Origin: Sulfurimonas sp.
GTDB lineage: Bacteria > Campylobacterota > Campylobacteria > Campylobacterales > Sulfurimonadaceae
DNA: 38,517 nt
Assembly: GCA_027063745.1 (NCBI GenBank)
Contig: JAMORG010000052.1
Location: 1-38,517, forward strand
Reading direction: 5' to 3'
The translations under genes and the position numbers were made by a program. The notes under the pieces are model-generated. The model did no database searches and had not been told where the DNA came from. It saw only the letters and a program-made list of their open reading frames with translations. Below are positions 9,301 to 17,564 of this stretch, one piece after another; positions within the stretch are counted from its first letter, which is position 1; the number at the start of each line of letters is the position of its first letter.

Positions 9301-9418
9301 TTTACAGCCAATGGCAGTCTCTCTTGGTTTTGGTATAGCATGGGCTACAGTGTTAAATCTTTTATATGTTCCATTATTATATGCTGTTGCTTTTAGAATA
9401 AAAGAAGTTAAAGTATGA
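6302..9418 (+). CDS. RND superfamily efflux permease (AcrB/AcrD/AcrF family)
   Basis: 1038 aa; N-terminal TM IRKFIEFAIDKPLLNHILLIFIFLLSIFAYINIPKEIFPP; GALIALGMLVDEAIVVAENIYRH; C-terminal GLAGVVVNDGLIMVDFI...RLRPILLTSLTTVLGLLTL. TTG start. Confidence 0.92.
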   Translation: MIRKFIEFAIDKPLLNHILLIFIFLLSIFAYINIPKEIFPPMNMDKITIKGGYVGTSADILDKMAVQNIEDGLQNIDALKEITSTIKNGSFIISADIKEGSDNIIVLNDVKDVVSTIKKDLPADMNEPVAKIKTHAFPLVLIALSGDVSKEELLVRADELKRELSKFKELSDITIRGDAEEELDITLNYQKIEAYGLRSSDVVSAISNISSIFPIGTIKQKAKHLYISTYNGEKTAKKVADTIIHVGNQSIRIGDIAEVAFKLSDEVELSHYNGVRNVSINVTKSKSGNAIALVKEIRKLLKEQKKKYPELNYDIYTDTSVWIKNRLNVVFSNIAFGLMLVFLAMLIFINRGIAFVVALGIPVSFMIGLIATELLGDSLNMLSLLGALIALGMLVDEAIVVAENIYRHLEEGMERREAVIVGAVEMFPAVLTATLTTVFAFLPMLLMTGEMGMFIKIIPIMITVLLLSSLFEAFYFLPLHAYDFLKVSKEGSFTKEFWNKMYRWYSKVLHFFFARKLLSLALITVVILGAEFIMLKHSKFQLFPDFDNTQIYIYGKVNINNELEDTEKIVTLLENKVLANINKDDVSSVTSVIGFKMDAKNRAELGENMFHIFVDLHERAPANLFDKYISPYLSIEYDPKVQTRTHDSKDIAKYLKKVLEPMYKLKDENGKELFEELVVKVPGAGVIAHDVEIGLSSKDGKNVVPYLKELEKELAAIKGVYNIADDATLGEKELKLRVNKYGEELGFNEGVISNILRAYYLKGEYGKLFKASGLVRIRLESNLDKTIDSLSQISLNVPGTTEFVALKDICDFAYKQSYVTIKKENGKRLKTLYASLDKKLITSSELMQKIQPLLENLKKEGIIVDIKGEEKENNKNKREMMQSAVIAIFLIFITLVWLFDSIKKSLIVISTIPLVLLGVLVGHEIMGLHLTMPGLIGVVGLAGVVVNDGLIMVDFIKNAKNTEDLMCRAQTRLRPILLTSLTTVLGLLTLIFFASGQAKILQPMAVSLGFGIAWATVLNLLYVPLLYAVAFRIKEVKV

Positions 9419-9491
9419 AGCTCTTAAAGCTGGTTAAAGTAAGTAGTTTATAAGGATTGTATGAGTATAATTCCGACCTACCAACATAAGT

Positions 9492-9568
9492 GGGTCCTTA
9501 GCTCAGTTGGTTAGAGCTCTCGGCTCATAACCGAGCGGTCCCGTGTTCGAGTCACGGAGGACCCACCA
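9492..9568 (+). tRNA. tRNA with CAU anticodon (elongator Met, or Ile2 if lysidine-modified), 3' CCA encoded
   Basis: Complete cloverleaf: GGGTCCT/AGGACCC acceptor, GCTC/GAGC D stem, CTCGG-CTCATAA-CCGAG anticodon arm, CCGTG-TTCGAGT-CACGG T arm, ACCA end. Not initiator-like: no GGG/CCC anticodon stem pairs and no C1:A72 mismatch. Confidence 0.93.
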
Positions 9569-9648
9569 CTTAATAAAACTCCCCTTCAAAATATATTATA
9601 ATATACTCCATAATTTACTCATTAAGAGGCAAAAAGCAAAGGCTCCCT

Positions 9649-10452
9649 ATGAGAAATATCTACTTGATTATTGCAAAACAGATTGTTGAAGAGGCCGGAA
9701 AAATTATCAAAGAGGCGCGTGAGACAAATACCTTCTCATATGAATTTAAAGATGATGAAACCCCTATAAGTAACATTGACCAGCAGGTTCAAGACTATAT
9801 GGCCAAGCGCCTTAGAGATAGTTTTGATATCCAGGTAATGGGTGAAGAACAGTGTGGAGAGGTGGATACTTCCAAACCATACTGGGCAATTGATCCAATT
9901 GATGGTACGTGGGCTTTTATTACTCATGAAAATACAGCTGCTATTAATCTTTCACTGATTGAAAACAATGAAGTTATTGTAGGTATTGTCTATAATCCTT
10001 TTACAAACGAATTTTTTCAGACAGAAAAGGGTGCGCGTTCATACATAGGCATGCTAACACTCCCTTTGCGTGAAAACAAAACTGTAGCTGTTGTAAACTT
10101 TAAACCGGAGCGTTATCACCCAATCGTAAAAAGTCTTAATCAACTCTTTAAAGAAGATAAGGTTAAAAAACTGACATCTATAGGCGGGAGTATTACATAC
10201 TCGATGTGTATGGTAGCAAAAGGTGCATACAGTAACTATATAGCATATTTTCCAAAATCTGCAAATCCGTGGGATCTCTCTGCTGCATGTTTGATTATTA
10301 GAAATGCGGGAGGCTTTGTGACTGATCTTGAAGGGTGTGAGATTGACCCTATAGGTCATCAAGGCTACATTGTTGCAAGTGCAAATGAAAAAGCCCGTGA
10401 TGATTTTTTAGCGATGATCAATCCGCTTTTGGAAGGCCAAACTTCTGAGTGA
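9649..10452 (+). CDS. Inositol monophosphatase family protein (SuhB/CysQ/HisN-like)
   Basis: GEEQCG, WAIDPIDGTWAFI and NPWDLSAACLIIRNAGGFVTD motifs. Confidence 0.88.
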   Translation: MRNIYLIIAKQIVEEAGKIIKEARETNTFSYEFKDDETPISNIDQQVQDYMAKRLRDSFDIQVMGEEQCGEVDTSKPYWAIDPIDGTWAFITHENTAAINLSLIENNEVIVGIVYNPFTNEFFQTEKGARSYIGMLTLPLRENKTVAVVNFKPERYHPIVKSLNQLFKEDKVKKLTSIGGSITYSMCMVAKGAYSNYIAYFPKSANPWDLSAACLIIRNAGGFVTDLEGCEIDPIGHQGYIVASANEKARDDFLAMINPLLEGQTSE

Positions 10453-11092
10453 TAAGTTCACCTTCATCATTAAAAAAGAGATAATAGAGCAGATCTTTTT
10501 TGACTGAAAGTTCTGCGAGGTAACGAAGTGCCAAATTGGCCTGTAGTGAGGCTATGTGCATAACAATGGGAGCAGCAATGCCAGCAGGTGTCTTTTGGAT
10601 GATTTTAAAATTATCAGAAAAAGAAGACTCTTCGATAAAAGCGACCTGACCATGAAATGCTTCAACACTGCCATATACCCATGGAGTCTTATTCTTTTTT
10701 GCATAGGTATTTATCTGTGCACGTGTGGGAAGATTATCCGTAGCATCTAAAATCAGATCGACATCAATACCTTTTTTCGCCCAGCTCTCAAAGTCACATT
10801 CATGTGCTATAGCTTTTGTAAAAGGGCAGCGCTGCTCAATAATGCGAGCATTGATAACTGCTTTGTTTTTGCCTTCATCACCTGTTTTAAAAGCGATTTG
10901 TCTATGGATGTTATGTAAACTCACTTCATCAAAATCCACCATATGTATCTCACCAATTCCTGTCGCACCCAATGCAAAGGCCAACGATGAGCCAAGTCCA
11001 CCTGAACCGATGATAACTATCTTTTTATTTTGTAATAACTGTTGTGTCTCTTCACCCCAGAGCTGGATTTGTCGTTGGAAATAGTGCATCAT
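10418..11092 (-). CDS. ThiF/MoeB/HesA-family E1-like adenylyltransferase, short form
   Basis: IVIIGSGGLGSSLAFALGATGIGEIHMVDFDEVSLHNIHRQIAF; DLILDATDNLPTRAQIN. Confidence 0.85.
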   Translation of the reverse strand: MMHYFQRQIQLWGEETQQLLQNKKIVIIGSGGLGSSLAFALGATGIGEIHMVDFDEVSLHNIHRQIAFKTGDEGKNKAVINARIIEQRCPFTKAIAHECDFESWAKKGIDVDLILDATDNLPTRAQINTYAKKNKTPWVYGSVEAFHGQVAFIEESSFSDNFKIIQKTPAGIAAPIVMHIASLQANLALRYLAELSVKKDLLYYLFFNDEGELITQKFGLPKAD

Positions 11093-11886
11093 GAATTTTT
11101 CCTTTTATTTATAGCCTCTTTAAATCCCCATCTTTTTCTTGCTTGCAGTACTTCACTGTGTTGCATATCTACTATCATAAGTTCTTCACTGTTTCCAAGA
11201 TGCGTGAGCAGCTCACCATTTGGATCTACAAGGATAGAATCTCCATAAAACTGCCAGGTATATTGTTTTTCTTGATACTCTCCAATACGATTTGCACGAA
11301 GGATATAAAAATTATGTGTAAAGGCACGCATTGAAATAAGAGACTTCCATCGATCGTACGAGTCAAATGTAGAGACAGAAGGAACTAGTAAACAATCAAT
11401 ATTTTTTGTATCGAGTTGTTCAAAGAGTGTATCGAAGTGGAGTTCAAAGCCATTCATAACGGCAAATTTAAAACCATCTATTTTAAAAACAAGAGGGGTG
11501 TGTATCGGCTCGAGAGGGTTTGCAAAGAACCTCTCTTCATTCCAGTGCGGATAATTGATAAGAATCTGTTGATTATAGTATGCTGTGGATGCCGGTGCAA
11601 ACTTTGCAACACTCTTATAAACTTCTTTCTTTTTAACAAGAACTATGGGTGCTATAATAGTTATCTTATATGTTGCAGCTAAATCTTTGAGAATCTTTAT
11701 CTGATGTTGGGCCTGTTCTTTAATCATTCCAGGAGCCATTTTTTCAAGCTCTTTAAAAAAAGGGTTTAATATATACTCCCCAAGAACCAGAACTTTAACA
11801 TCTTTTTTGTGTGCGATACGGACATAGTTGTAGAGTTTTGTAGAACTCATACCCTGAGAGCTGAGTTGAAGGACTGCTGCACGCAT
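11089..11886 (-). CDS. Carbon-nitrogen hydrolase (nitrilase superfamily) protein
   Basis: MRAAVLQLSSQGMSSTKL...LVLGEYILNP...CLLVPSVSTFDSYDRWKSLISMRAFTHNFYILRANRIG...GDSILVDPNGELL. Confidence 0.82.
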   Translation of the reverse strand: MRAAVLQLSSQGMSSTKLYNYVRIAHKKDVKVLVLGEYILNPFFKELEKMAPGMIKEQAQHQIKILKDLAATYKITIIAPIVLVKKKEVYKSVAKFAPASTAYYNQQILINYPHWNEERFFANPLEPIHTPLVFKIDGFKFAVMNGFELHFDTLFEQLDTKNIDCLLVPSVSTFDSYDRWKSLISMRAFTHNFYILRANRIGEYQEKQYTWQFYGDSILVDPNGELLTHLGNSEELMIVDMQHSEVLQARKRWGFKEAINKRKNS

Positions 11887-12080
11887 TAGGAAGCTTTTAT
11901 CTCTTGTATTTTTAGTTGTGCTTCTTCAAGCATTTTTTGTGCATTTTGAAGCTCACGCATACCCTCTTCATATGCTTTTACACTCTCTTCGAGTGTGACT
12001 TCCGGTTTCATAAGTGTTTCGAGTATCTTTTTTGCATTTTCGAGTTTTTTTTCAAAGTTCTCTTTAGCCATTGAGTGCAT
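11886..12080 (-). CDS. xseB: Exodeoxyribonuclease VII small subunit
   Basis: 64 aa: FEKKLENAKKILETLMKPEVTLEESVKAYEEGMRELQNAQKMLEEAQLKIQEI, XseB signature. Confidence 0.9.
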   Translation of the reverse strand: MHSMAKENFEKKLENAKKILETLMKPEVTLEESVKAYEEGMRELQNAQKMLEEAQLKIQEIKAS

Positions 12081-13170
12081 CCTTTATGTAAGTGTCAAAT
12101 TTATCAAGTTCGACTAAAAAAGCATCGTGCCCGTAGTCACTTGCAATATCTATGTAGTCATAGTTCGTTTTTTTGAGTTTTTCAAGCTCATCTGCTATCT
12201 CTTTCATCTCAAAGTTTTTAAAGAGTATGTCATTTTCAAAACTGATAAGATAAAGTTCTGCACTAATGCGACTCAGTGCTTCACTAAGTGAATCAAATCC
12301 ACGTGAGATATCGTAGATATTGATCGCTTTTGTTATATAGAGATATGTTAAAGGATCAAACCACTTTGTGAAATTATAGCCGTTGTACTCAAGATACGAC
12401 TCTACCTGGAACTTTCCAAAAAGTTCATACAAACCATCTGTAAGTTTATAGTCACGTCCAAACTTTCTGCGCATAGACTCTGGAGATAAGAAGCTGATAT
12501 GTCCTGCCATACGACCTATGGCCATACCGGCGAGACCTTGCTCTTTAATAATGTCGGGATCATAATAGCCCTGTTTAAAATCAGGATCTTTTAAAATCGC
12601 CTCCTGTGCTACTTTATTGAAAGCAATAGCCCATGGCTGTGTTGCGTGAGTAGTGGCAAGTGCTATGATTTTGTTGGCAAAGTTAGGGTAGTGAATACCA
12701 AACTGAAGTGCCTGCATACCACCCATACTTCCGCCAATGATAGCATGAACTCTGTGAATGTCGAGTCTGTCAAAAAGAATACGTTGTGCTTTTACCATGT
12801 CTTTGATACTAATGACAGGAAACTTGTAACGGTAAGGCTCTTGATAAGGGTGTGAAGGGCTCATGGGACCCGTTGAACCAAAACAGCTTCCTATTACATT
12901 GGAGCAGATGACAAAGTATTTGTCTGTGTCAATGGCTTTTCTGCTACCGATGAGTCCATCCCACCAACCAGGCTTGTTTTCACCTTCATAGGTACCTGCA
13001 GCATGGTGGCTTCCTGTAAGTGCATGACAAACTACAACAACATTGCTTTTGTCTTCATTGAGTTCTCCATATGTCTCATACACTATGTCATAAGGCTCTA
13101 AAATACGACCACTCTCTAAGTAGAGTGGGTTAGTAAAGTGTTGGGTATGTGTCTGCAGGTTTAAATTCAT
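12064..13170 (-). CDS. metX: Homoserine O-acetyltransferase
   Basis: YETYGELNEDKSNVVVVCHALTGSHHAAG...GSCFGSTGPMS...HAIIGGSMGGMQALQFGIHYPN...GHDAFL. Confidence 0.95.
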   Translation of the reverse strand: MNLNLQTHTQHFTNPLYLESGRILEPYDIVYETYGELNEDKSNVVVVCHALTGSHHAAGTYEGENKPGWWDGLIGSRKAIDTDKYFVICSNVIGSCFGSTGPMSPSHPYQEPYRYKFPVISIKDMVKAQRILFDRLDIHRVHAIIGGSMGGMQALQFGIHYPNFANKIIALATTHATQPWAIAFNKVAQEAILKDPDFKQGYYDPDIIKEQGLAGMAIGRMAGHISFLSPESMRRKFGRDYKLTDGLYELFGKFQVESYLEYNGYNFTKWFDPLTYLYITKAINIYDISRGFDSLSEALSRISAELYLISFENDILFKNFEMKEIADELEKLKKTNYDYIDIASDYGHDAFLVELDKFDTYIKDALNG

Positions 13171-13198
13171 AATGCAATTTTAGCAAAAATGGCTTAAA

Positions 13199-14464
13199 TT
13201 AGGCGTCAAGTGCTTGTGCAATATCTGCAATTAAATCTTTTGCACTCTCCAAACCTACAGATATACGAATAAGACCTTCTGGAACTCCACAGGCTACTAG
13301 CTCTTCGTGAGAGAGTTGCTGATGAGTTGTTGAAGCAGGATGTGTGATTATTGACTTTGAATCACCGATATTTACAACCAGTGAGTAGAGTTTTGTTGCA
13401 TTGACAATTTTTTCTGCTTCTTCTAAGGTAGAAACCTCAAAACTAAGCAGTCCGCTGCAAAGACCATCAGTAAAGTATTTTTGTGCATTATCAAAATTTG
13501 TATTACTTTTGAGTCCAGGATAGTTTACTTTTTTCACCTTTGGGTGAGACTCTAAAAACTCGGCAAGTATCAATGCATTGCGAGAGTGCTCTCTCATACG
13601 AAGGGAGAGATGTTCCATACCTTGAATAAAGAGCCATGCATTAAATGGTGAGAGTGCAGCACCAAGATCACGAAGCAGAGCAAGTCTGGCTCTGAGAGTA
13701 AATGCCGGCAGACCTGTATCTGTATAAATAAGACCGTGATAAGAGGCATCTGGTTCGTTAAAATGTAGATAGCGAGGATTATTTTTGAGTTTTTCATTTA
13801 ACTCTTTTCTCTCTACAACAATACCACCTATGGCAAGTCCTTGTCCTGTTGTGTATTTGCTTGCACTGTGTACAGTAATGTCTGCACCCCACTCAAAAGG
13901 ACGACAAAGTATAGGTGTTGCTACTGTATTGTCAACAACCGTTAAAATGTTGTGCGCATTGGCAATGGCAGTAATGGCTTCAATATCAGCAACATCAATG
14001 CTCGGATTTGTAAGGCTTTCAAAAAAGATGACTTTTGTTTTCTCATCAATGAGAGATTCAAGTTCTATCATATTATGTACATCGAAAAAACGTGCTTCAA
14101 TACCAAAGCGTTTAAGTGTATGTGCAGTCTGCGTGAGGCTACCACCATAGAGTTGTTTGGCACAGACGATGTTGTCTCCTGCTTCTGCCGCATTTACAAG
14201 CGCAAAGAAGATCGCACTCATTCCACTGGCTGTTGCGAGAGCTGCTTCTCCACCCTCTAAGCTTGCAAAGCGCTTCTCAAAAACTTCGGTTGTCGGATTA
14301 TTGAGTCGTGTGTAGATATTACCAAGCTCTTTGAGTGCAAAGAGATTTGCTGCATGTTCTACATCTCGAAATTCATAAGCTGTAGTTTGATAGATAGGTA
14401 CTGCCATAGTACCTTGTGCATCTTTATTGTATCCGGCATGGAGCGCTAATGTCTGTAAATCCAT
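13199..14464 (-). CDS. metY: O-acetylhomoserine aminocarboxypropyltransferase (sulfhydrylase)
   Basis: TLALHAGYNKDAQGTMAVPIYQTTAYEF...LNNPTTEVFEKRFASLEGGEAALATASGMSAIF...SASKYTTGQG; adjacent to metX. Confidence 0.94.
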   Translation of the reverse strand: MDLQTLALHAGYNKDAQGTMAVPIYQTTAYEFRDVEHAANLFALKELGNIYTRLNNPTTEVFEKRFASLEGGEAALATASGMSAIFFALVNAAEAGDNIVCAKQLYGGSLTQTAHTLKRFGIEARFFDVHNMIELESLIDEKTKVIFFESLTNPSIDVADIEAITAIANAHNILTVVDNTVATPILCRPFEWGADITVHSASKYTTGQGLAIGGIVVERKELNEKLKNNPRYLHFNEPDASYHGLIYTDTGLPAFTLRARLALLRDLGAALSPFNAWLFIQGMEHLSLRMREHSRNALILAEFLESHPKVKKVNYPGLKSNTNFDNAQKYFTDGLCSGLLSFEVSTLEEAEKIVNATKLYSLVVNIGDSKSIITHPASTTHQQLSHEELVACGVPEGLIRISVGLESAKDLIADIAQALDA

Positions 14465-14473
14465 AATATTCCT

Positions 14474-14917
14474 TTATTGTCGAAGAGTCTCTTCTTTGAG
14501 TTTTGCTAAAAATTCTAAAATATTTTTTTGATAATAGAAAGTATCATCATCTTTTGTAAAGGCTAAAAATGTTTCAAGATCTTCTATATTTATCTTGTTC
14601 GCATAGCGAGGTACAATTTTAAGCTCTTTTTGAATACTTTCTATAAGGTAATCAAGATTGAGATTATTGTTTTTTTTAACTTTTTCAACAAGCTCTTTTG
14701 TTGTCAAGAGTAAAAGATTTGCCCTGTCTTCATCATTGTTGTAAATTTTAAGAGCCAGCTCTTTTACTTTTATAAAGTTGTTAATACTCGGTTTTTCATT
14801 TGCTGCAATGATAAGTGCAAAAAGTTTTGCACGAAACTCCAGTGAACCATGATGGTGTACAAAAATCTCTCTAAAAGCATTAAAAAAATGGTGTTTTATT
14901 CTAAAAGCTAAATTCAT
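14474..14917 (-). CDS. Conserved hypothetical helical protein (147 aa)
   Basis: Intact ORF immediately upstream of metY with only a 9-nt gap; no recognised domain. Confidence 0.65.
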   Translation of the reverse strand: MNLAFRIKHHFFNAFREIFVHHHGSLEFRAKLFALIIAANEKPSINNFIKVKELALKIYNNDEDRANLLLLTTKELVEKVKKNNNLNLDYLIESIQKELKIVPRYANKINIEDLETFLAFTKDDDTFYYQKNILEFLAKLKEETLRQ

Positions 14918-14935
14918 TTTCTTTCCTCACACAAT

Positions 14936-14967
14936 ATTATACCAATAAGTCGATAAAATGGTATAAT
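14936..14967. promoter_or_regulatory. Divergent, overlapping promoters forming a perfect 9-bp inverted repeat
   Basis: ATTATACCA (14936-14944) / TGGTATAAT (14959-14967), 14-bp spacer; each arm holds a TATAAT -10 facing outward towards 14917(-) and 14996(+). Confidence 0.6.
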
Positions 14968-14995
14968 TGCAAAAAAATTATACAGGACAATTTTT

Positions 14996-15706
14996 ATGGG
15001 TAGAGCATTTGAATATAGAAAAGCATCAAAATTAAAAAGATGGGGAGCAATGTCGAAGCTGTTTCCTAAATTAGGCAAAGTTATTACAATGGCAGCAAAA
15101 GAGGGTGGAATGGATCCAGACCTTAACCCTAAACTCCGTACGGCAATACTCAATGCAAAAGCAGAAAATATGCCAAAAGATAACATTGAAGCAGCTATTA
15201 AGCGTGCAGCAGCAAAAGACAGTGCTGATATGAAAGAGGTAAACTTTGAAGGAAAAGCACCACACGGTGTACTTCTTTTTATAGAGTGTGCAACAGATAA
15301 TAACACGCGTACAGTTGCAAATGTAAAGAGTATCTTAAATAAAAATGGCGGAGAGATGCTTACAAACGGTTCTTTGGAGTTTATGTTCTCACGCAAAGCA
15401 CTTTTTGAGTTTGAACTCAAAGATGATATGGATTTAGAAGAGCTGGAACTAGAGCTGATTGATGCCGGGCTTGAAGAGATTGAAGAAGAAGATGGACTTG
15501 TATTGGTAACTGCAGATTTTACATCTTTTGGTACTATGAATGAAGCACTTGAAGGTATGGGTGTTGAGATCAAAAAAGCAACACTAGAACGTATAGCAAA
15601 TACTCCTATTACAATTAGCGAAGAGCAACAAACTGATATTGATAAGATTTTAGAGCGTTTAGAAGATGATGAGGATGTACAAAAAGTTTATACTAACTTA
15701 GCATAA
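14996..15706 (+). CDS. YebC/PmpR/TACO1-family protein
   Basis: [38 protein letters not shown]...[28 protein letters not shown]-like; [17 protein letters not shown]. Confidence 0.94.
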   Translation: MGRAFEYRKASKLKRWGAMSKLFPKLGKVITMAAKEGGMDPDLNPKLRTAILNAKAENMPKDNIEAAIKRAAAKDSADMKEVNFEGKAPHGVLLFIECATDNNTRTVANVKSILNKNGGEMLTNGSLEFMFSRKALFEFELKDDMDLEELELELIDAGLEEIEEEDGLVLVTADFTSFGTMNEALEGMGVEIKKATLERIANTPITISEEQQTDIDKILERLEDDEDVQKVYTNLA

Positions 15707-15712
15707 ACATCA

Positions 15713-16288
15713 ATGTATTACATTAAAGAACATTATACAGATACTTTAGAGGTGAAGCAATCGAAGTTTATTGCTCACCTCGTTCCCTACACTGATTATG
15801 AATCTACATTAAACAAACTACAGCAAGAACATCCAAAAGCACGACACTTTGTTACAGCATACAGATACTTAAATGAGTATGGTCAGATCGTAGAGTCATC
15901 AAGTGATGACGGTGAACCAAAGGGCACTTCGGGAAAACCATCTTTAATGGTACTGCAGGGTAAAGCGTTAATCAATACCGCTGTGATAATAGTACGTTAT
16001 TTTGGCGGAACCAAACTTGGTACCGGTGGCTTGGTACGAGCTTACAGTGATGCTGTGAATTTGGTTATAGAAAAAGCAGAACTTTTCCCTTATAAAGAGT
16101 TAGTGGAGAAAAATATCTCATGTGACTACACTGACGTAGGAAAAGTAGAGTATGCGTGCAGAAGTGAAGATGTTCTTATAAAAGAGAAGATTTTTGACTC
16201 AAAAGTTACTTTTATTATTGAAGCCCCAAAAAAGCAGATAGAAAGTTTATTGCAAGATCTCGATAGAATTGTTGCTGTAAAGGAATAA
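15713..16288 (+). CDS. YigZ/IMPACT family protein
   Basis: KQSKFIAHLVPY...HPKARHFVTAYRY...SSDDGEPKGTSGKPSLMVLQGK...VIIVRYFGGTKLGTGGLVRAYSDAV. Confidence 0.93.
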   Translation: MYYIKEHYTDTLEVKQSKFIAHLVPYTDYESTLNKLQQEHPKARHFVTAYRYLNEYGQIVESSSDDGEPKGTSGKPSLMVLQGKALINTAVIIVRYFGGTKLGTGGLVRAYSDAVNLVIEKAELFPYKELVEKNISCDYTDVGKVEYACRSEDVLIKEKIFDSKVTFIIEAPKKQIESLLQDLDRIVAVKE

Positions 16289-16300
16289 AATAACAGCCAA

Positions 16301-16320
16301 AGGAATGTTTTTACATTCCT
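16301..16320. repeat. Perfect 7-bp inverted repeat at a convergent gene junction, possible weak terminator
   Basis: AGGAATG-TTTTTA-CATTCCT; overlaps the stop codon of the GspF-like gene; no clear T run follows. Confidence 0.4.
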
Positions 16321-17564
16321 CCGTTGACTGCATTTCCAAGATCCCACATAGGTAAGAAGATACCAAGTGCCAGTAAGATAACCATACCTGCCAAGATAAG
16401 AAGCATAATAGGCTCAATAGCCTCACTTAGACCGTCAATAATACCATCAAACTTCATTTTGTAATACTCTGCAACTTTCTTGATCATAGTTGAGAGTGTA
16501 CCACTATCTTCACCGGCTCTTACCATTTGGATAATCATATTTTCAAAAAGACCTGTCTCTTCTAGACCTCTATAAAGTGTATCACCTTTTTGAACAGCAC
16601 CACGAACAGTCATAAGTTTTTGTTTTAGTGGTAAGTTGTCAATCATACCAATAGCTGTGTCAAGTGCTTCTGCAATAGGAATACCTGCTCGAATAAGCTC
16701 TGCAAAGACAAGGGTAAAGCGACTGAGAGTAGAGTACATAATGATGTTTTTAATAAGATATGTTTTTAAAAGTAGTTGATGCCATTTATAGCGGAACTCT
16801 TCACTGCTTTCAAGCATATATTTAAATACAAAGTAAAAAACTCCTATACCTGCTACTATATATAGTCCATAATTGTTAAACAGATATTCCAAGTAGAGAA
16901 GTATTTGGGTAGGTAATGGAAGGGTTGCATGGAGGTCTTCAAAAATCTTTTTAAATTGTGGTACAACATATACAATGAGAATTGTAAATGCAACAGCCAT
17001 AGCAATCATAACATTTCTAGGGTAGGCCATAGCTTTTTTAAATTTGATAATATTTGCACGAATCTCTTCAAGCATATTTGCCAGAGAGTAGAGTGCTTCA
17101 TCGAGCTGACCCGTTTGTTCTCCAAGAGACACCATTGCAATAGTGAGATTACCGACTTCAAAGCGGAAGTTTTCAAGTGCTTTTGAGAGTGAATTACCTG
17201 CATTGATATCTTCTGCAACTTTTGAAAATACGGTTTTGAGCGCCGGGTCTGTAGTTGCTTCTGCAATTTCTGCAAGTGATTCATTAATTGAAATTCCTGC
17301 ATTTGTCATTACTGCCAGTTGTCGAATAGCGGCAATCAGTGCATCTGGTTTTATCTTTTTCTTTTTGAGATTTTTTAAAAAGTTGTCTTTAAGACGTTTT
17401 ATGCGATCTTCCAGTGGTTCTGCAGCTTCAACAACTTTGATAATAATACTGCCTTGGCCATGCTTTAGGCGTACATATTTTTTTGCCGCTTGTTTGTCTT
17501 CAGCATAGAGCCCAACTTCTGTTTTCTTCCCTTGTTTCATTATTGTTGCTACAAAGTACTTCAT
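16311..17564 (-). CDS. Type II secretion/type IV pilus inner-membrane platform protein (GspF/PilC/MshG/CtsF-like)
   Basis: AIRQLAVMTNAGISINESL...VSLGEQTGQLDEAL...FAELIRAGIPIAEALD...MVRAGEDSGTLSTMIKKVAEYY...IEPIMLLILAGMVILLALGIFLPMWDL. Confidence 0.93.
   Translation of the reverse strand: MKYFVATIMKQGKKTEVGLYAEDKQAAKKYVRLKHGQGSIIIKVVEAAEPLEDRIKRLKDNFLKNLKKKKIKPDALIAAIRQLAVMTNAGISINESLAEIAEATTDPALKTVFSKVAEDINAGNSLSKALENFRFEVGNLTIAMVSLGEQTGQLDEALYSLANMLEEIRANIIKFKKAMAYPRNVMIAMAVAFTILIVYVVPQFKKIFEDLHATLPLPTQILLYLEYLFNNYGLYIVAGIGVFYFVFKYMLESSEEFRYKWHQLLLKTYLIKNIIMYSTLSRFTLVFAELIRAGIPIAEALDTAIGMIDNLPLKQKLMTVRGAVQKGDTLYRGLEETGLFENMIIQMVRAGEDSGTLSTMIKKVAEYYKMKFDGIIDGLSEAIEPIMLLILAGMVILLALGIFLPMWDLGNAVNGGM

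Noticed and set aside
9492-9568. Possible integration site at the tRNA
   Set aside because: No integrase, no duplicated tRNA 3' end and no foreign-looking genes nearby.
9592-9605. Perfect 14-bp AT palindrome TATATTATAATATA upstream of the IMPase-like gene
   Set aside because: Pure A/T sequence in an AT-rich intergenic region and contains a TATAAT -10; most likely a promoter element with chance symmetry.
13785-14150. 121-aa and 102-aa plus-strand ORFs opposite metY
   Set aside because: Antisense to a strongly conserved enzyme; spurious composition.
14914-15573. 219-aa minus-strand ORF opposite yebC ([16 protein letters not shown]..., Ser-rich)
   Set aside because: Antisense to a clear YebC-family gene; the Ser-rich composition is the mirror of Glu/Asp codons. 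No independent coding evidence.
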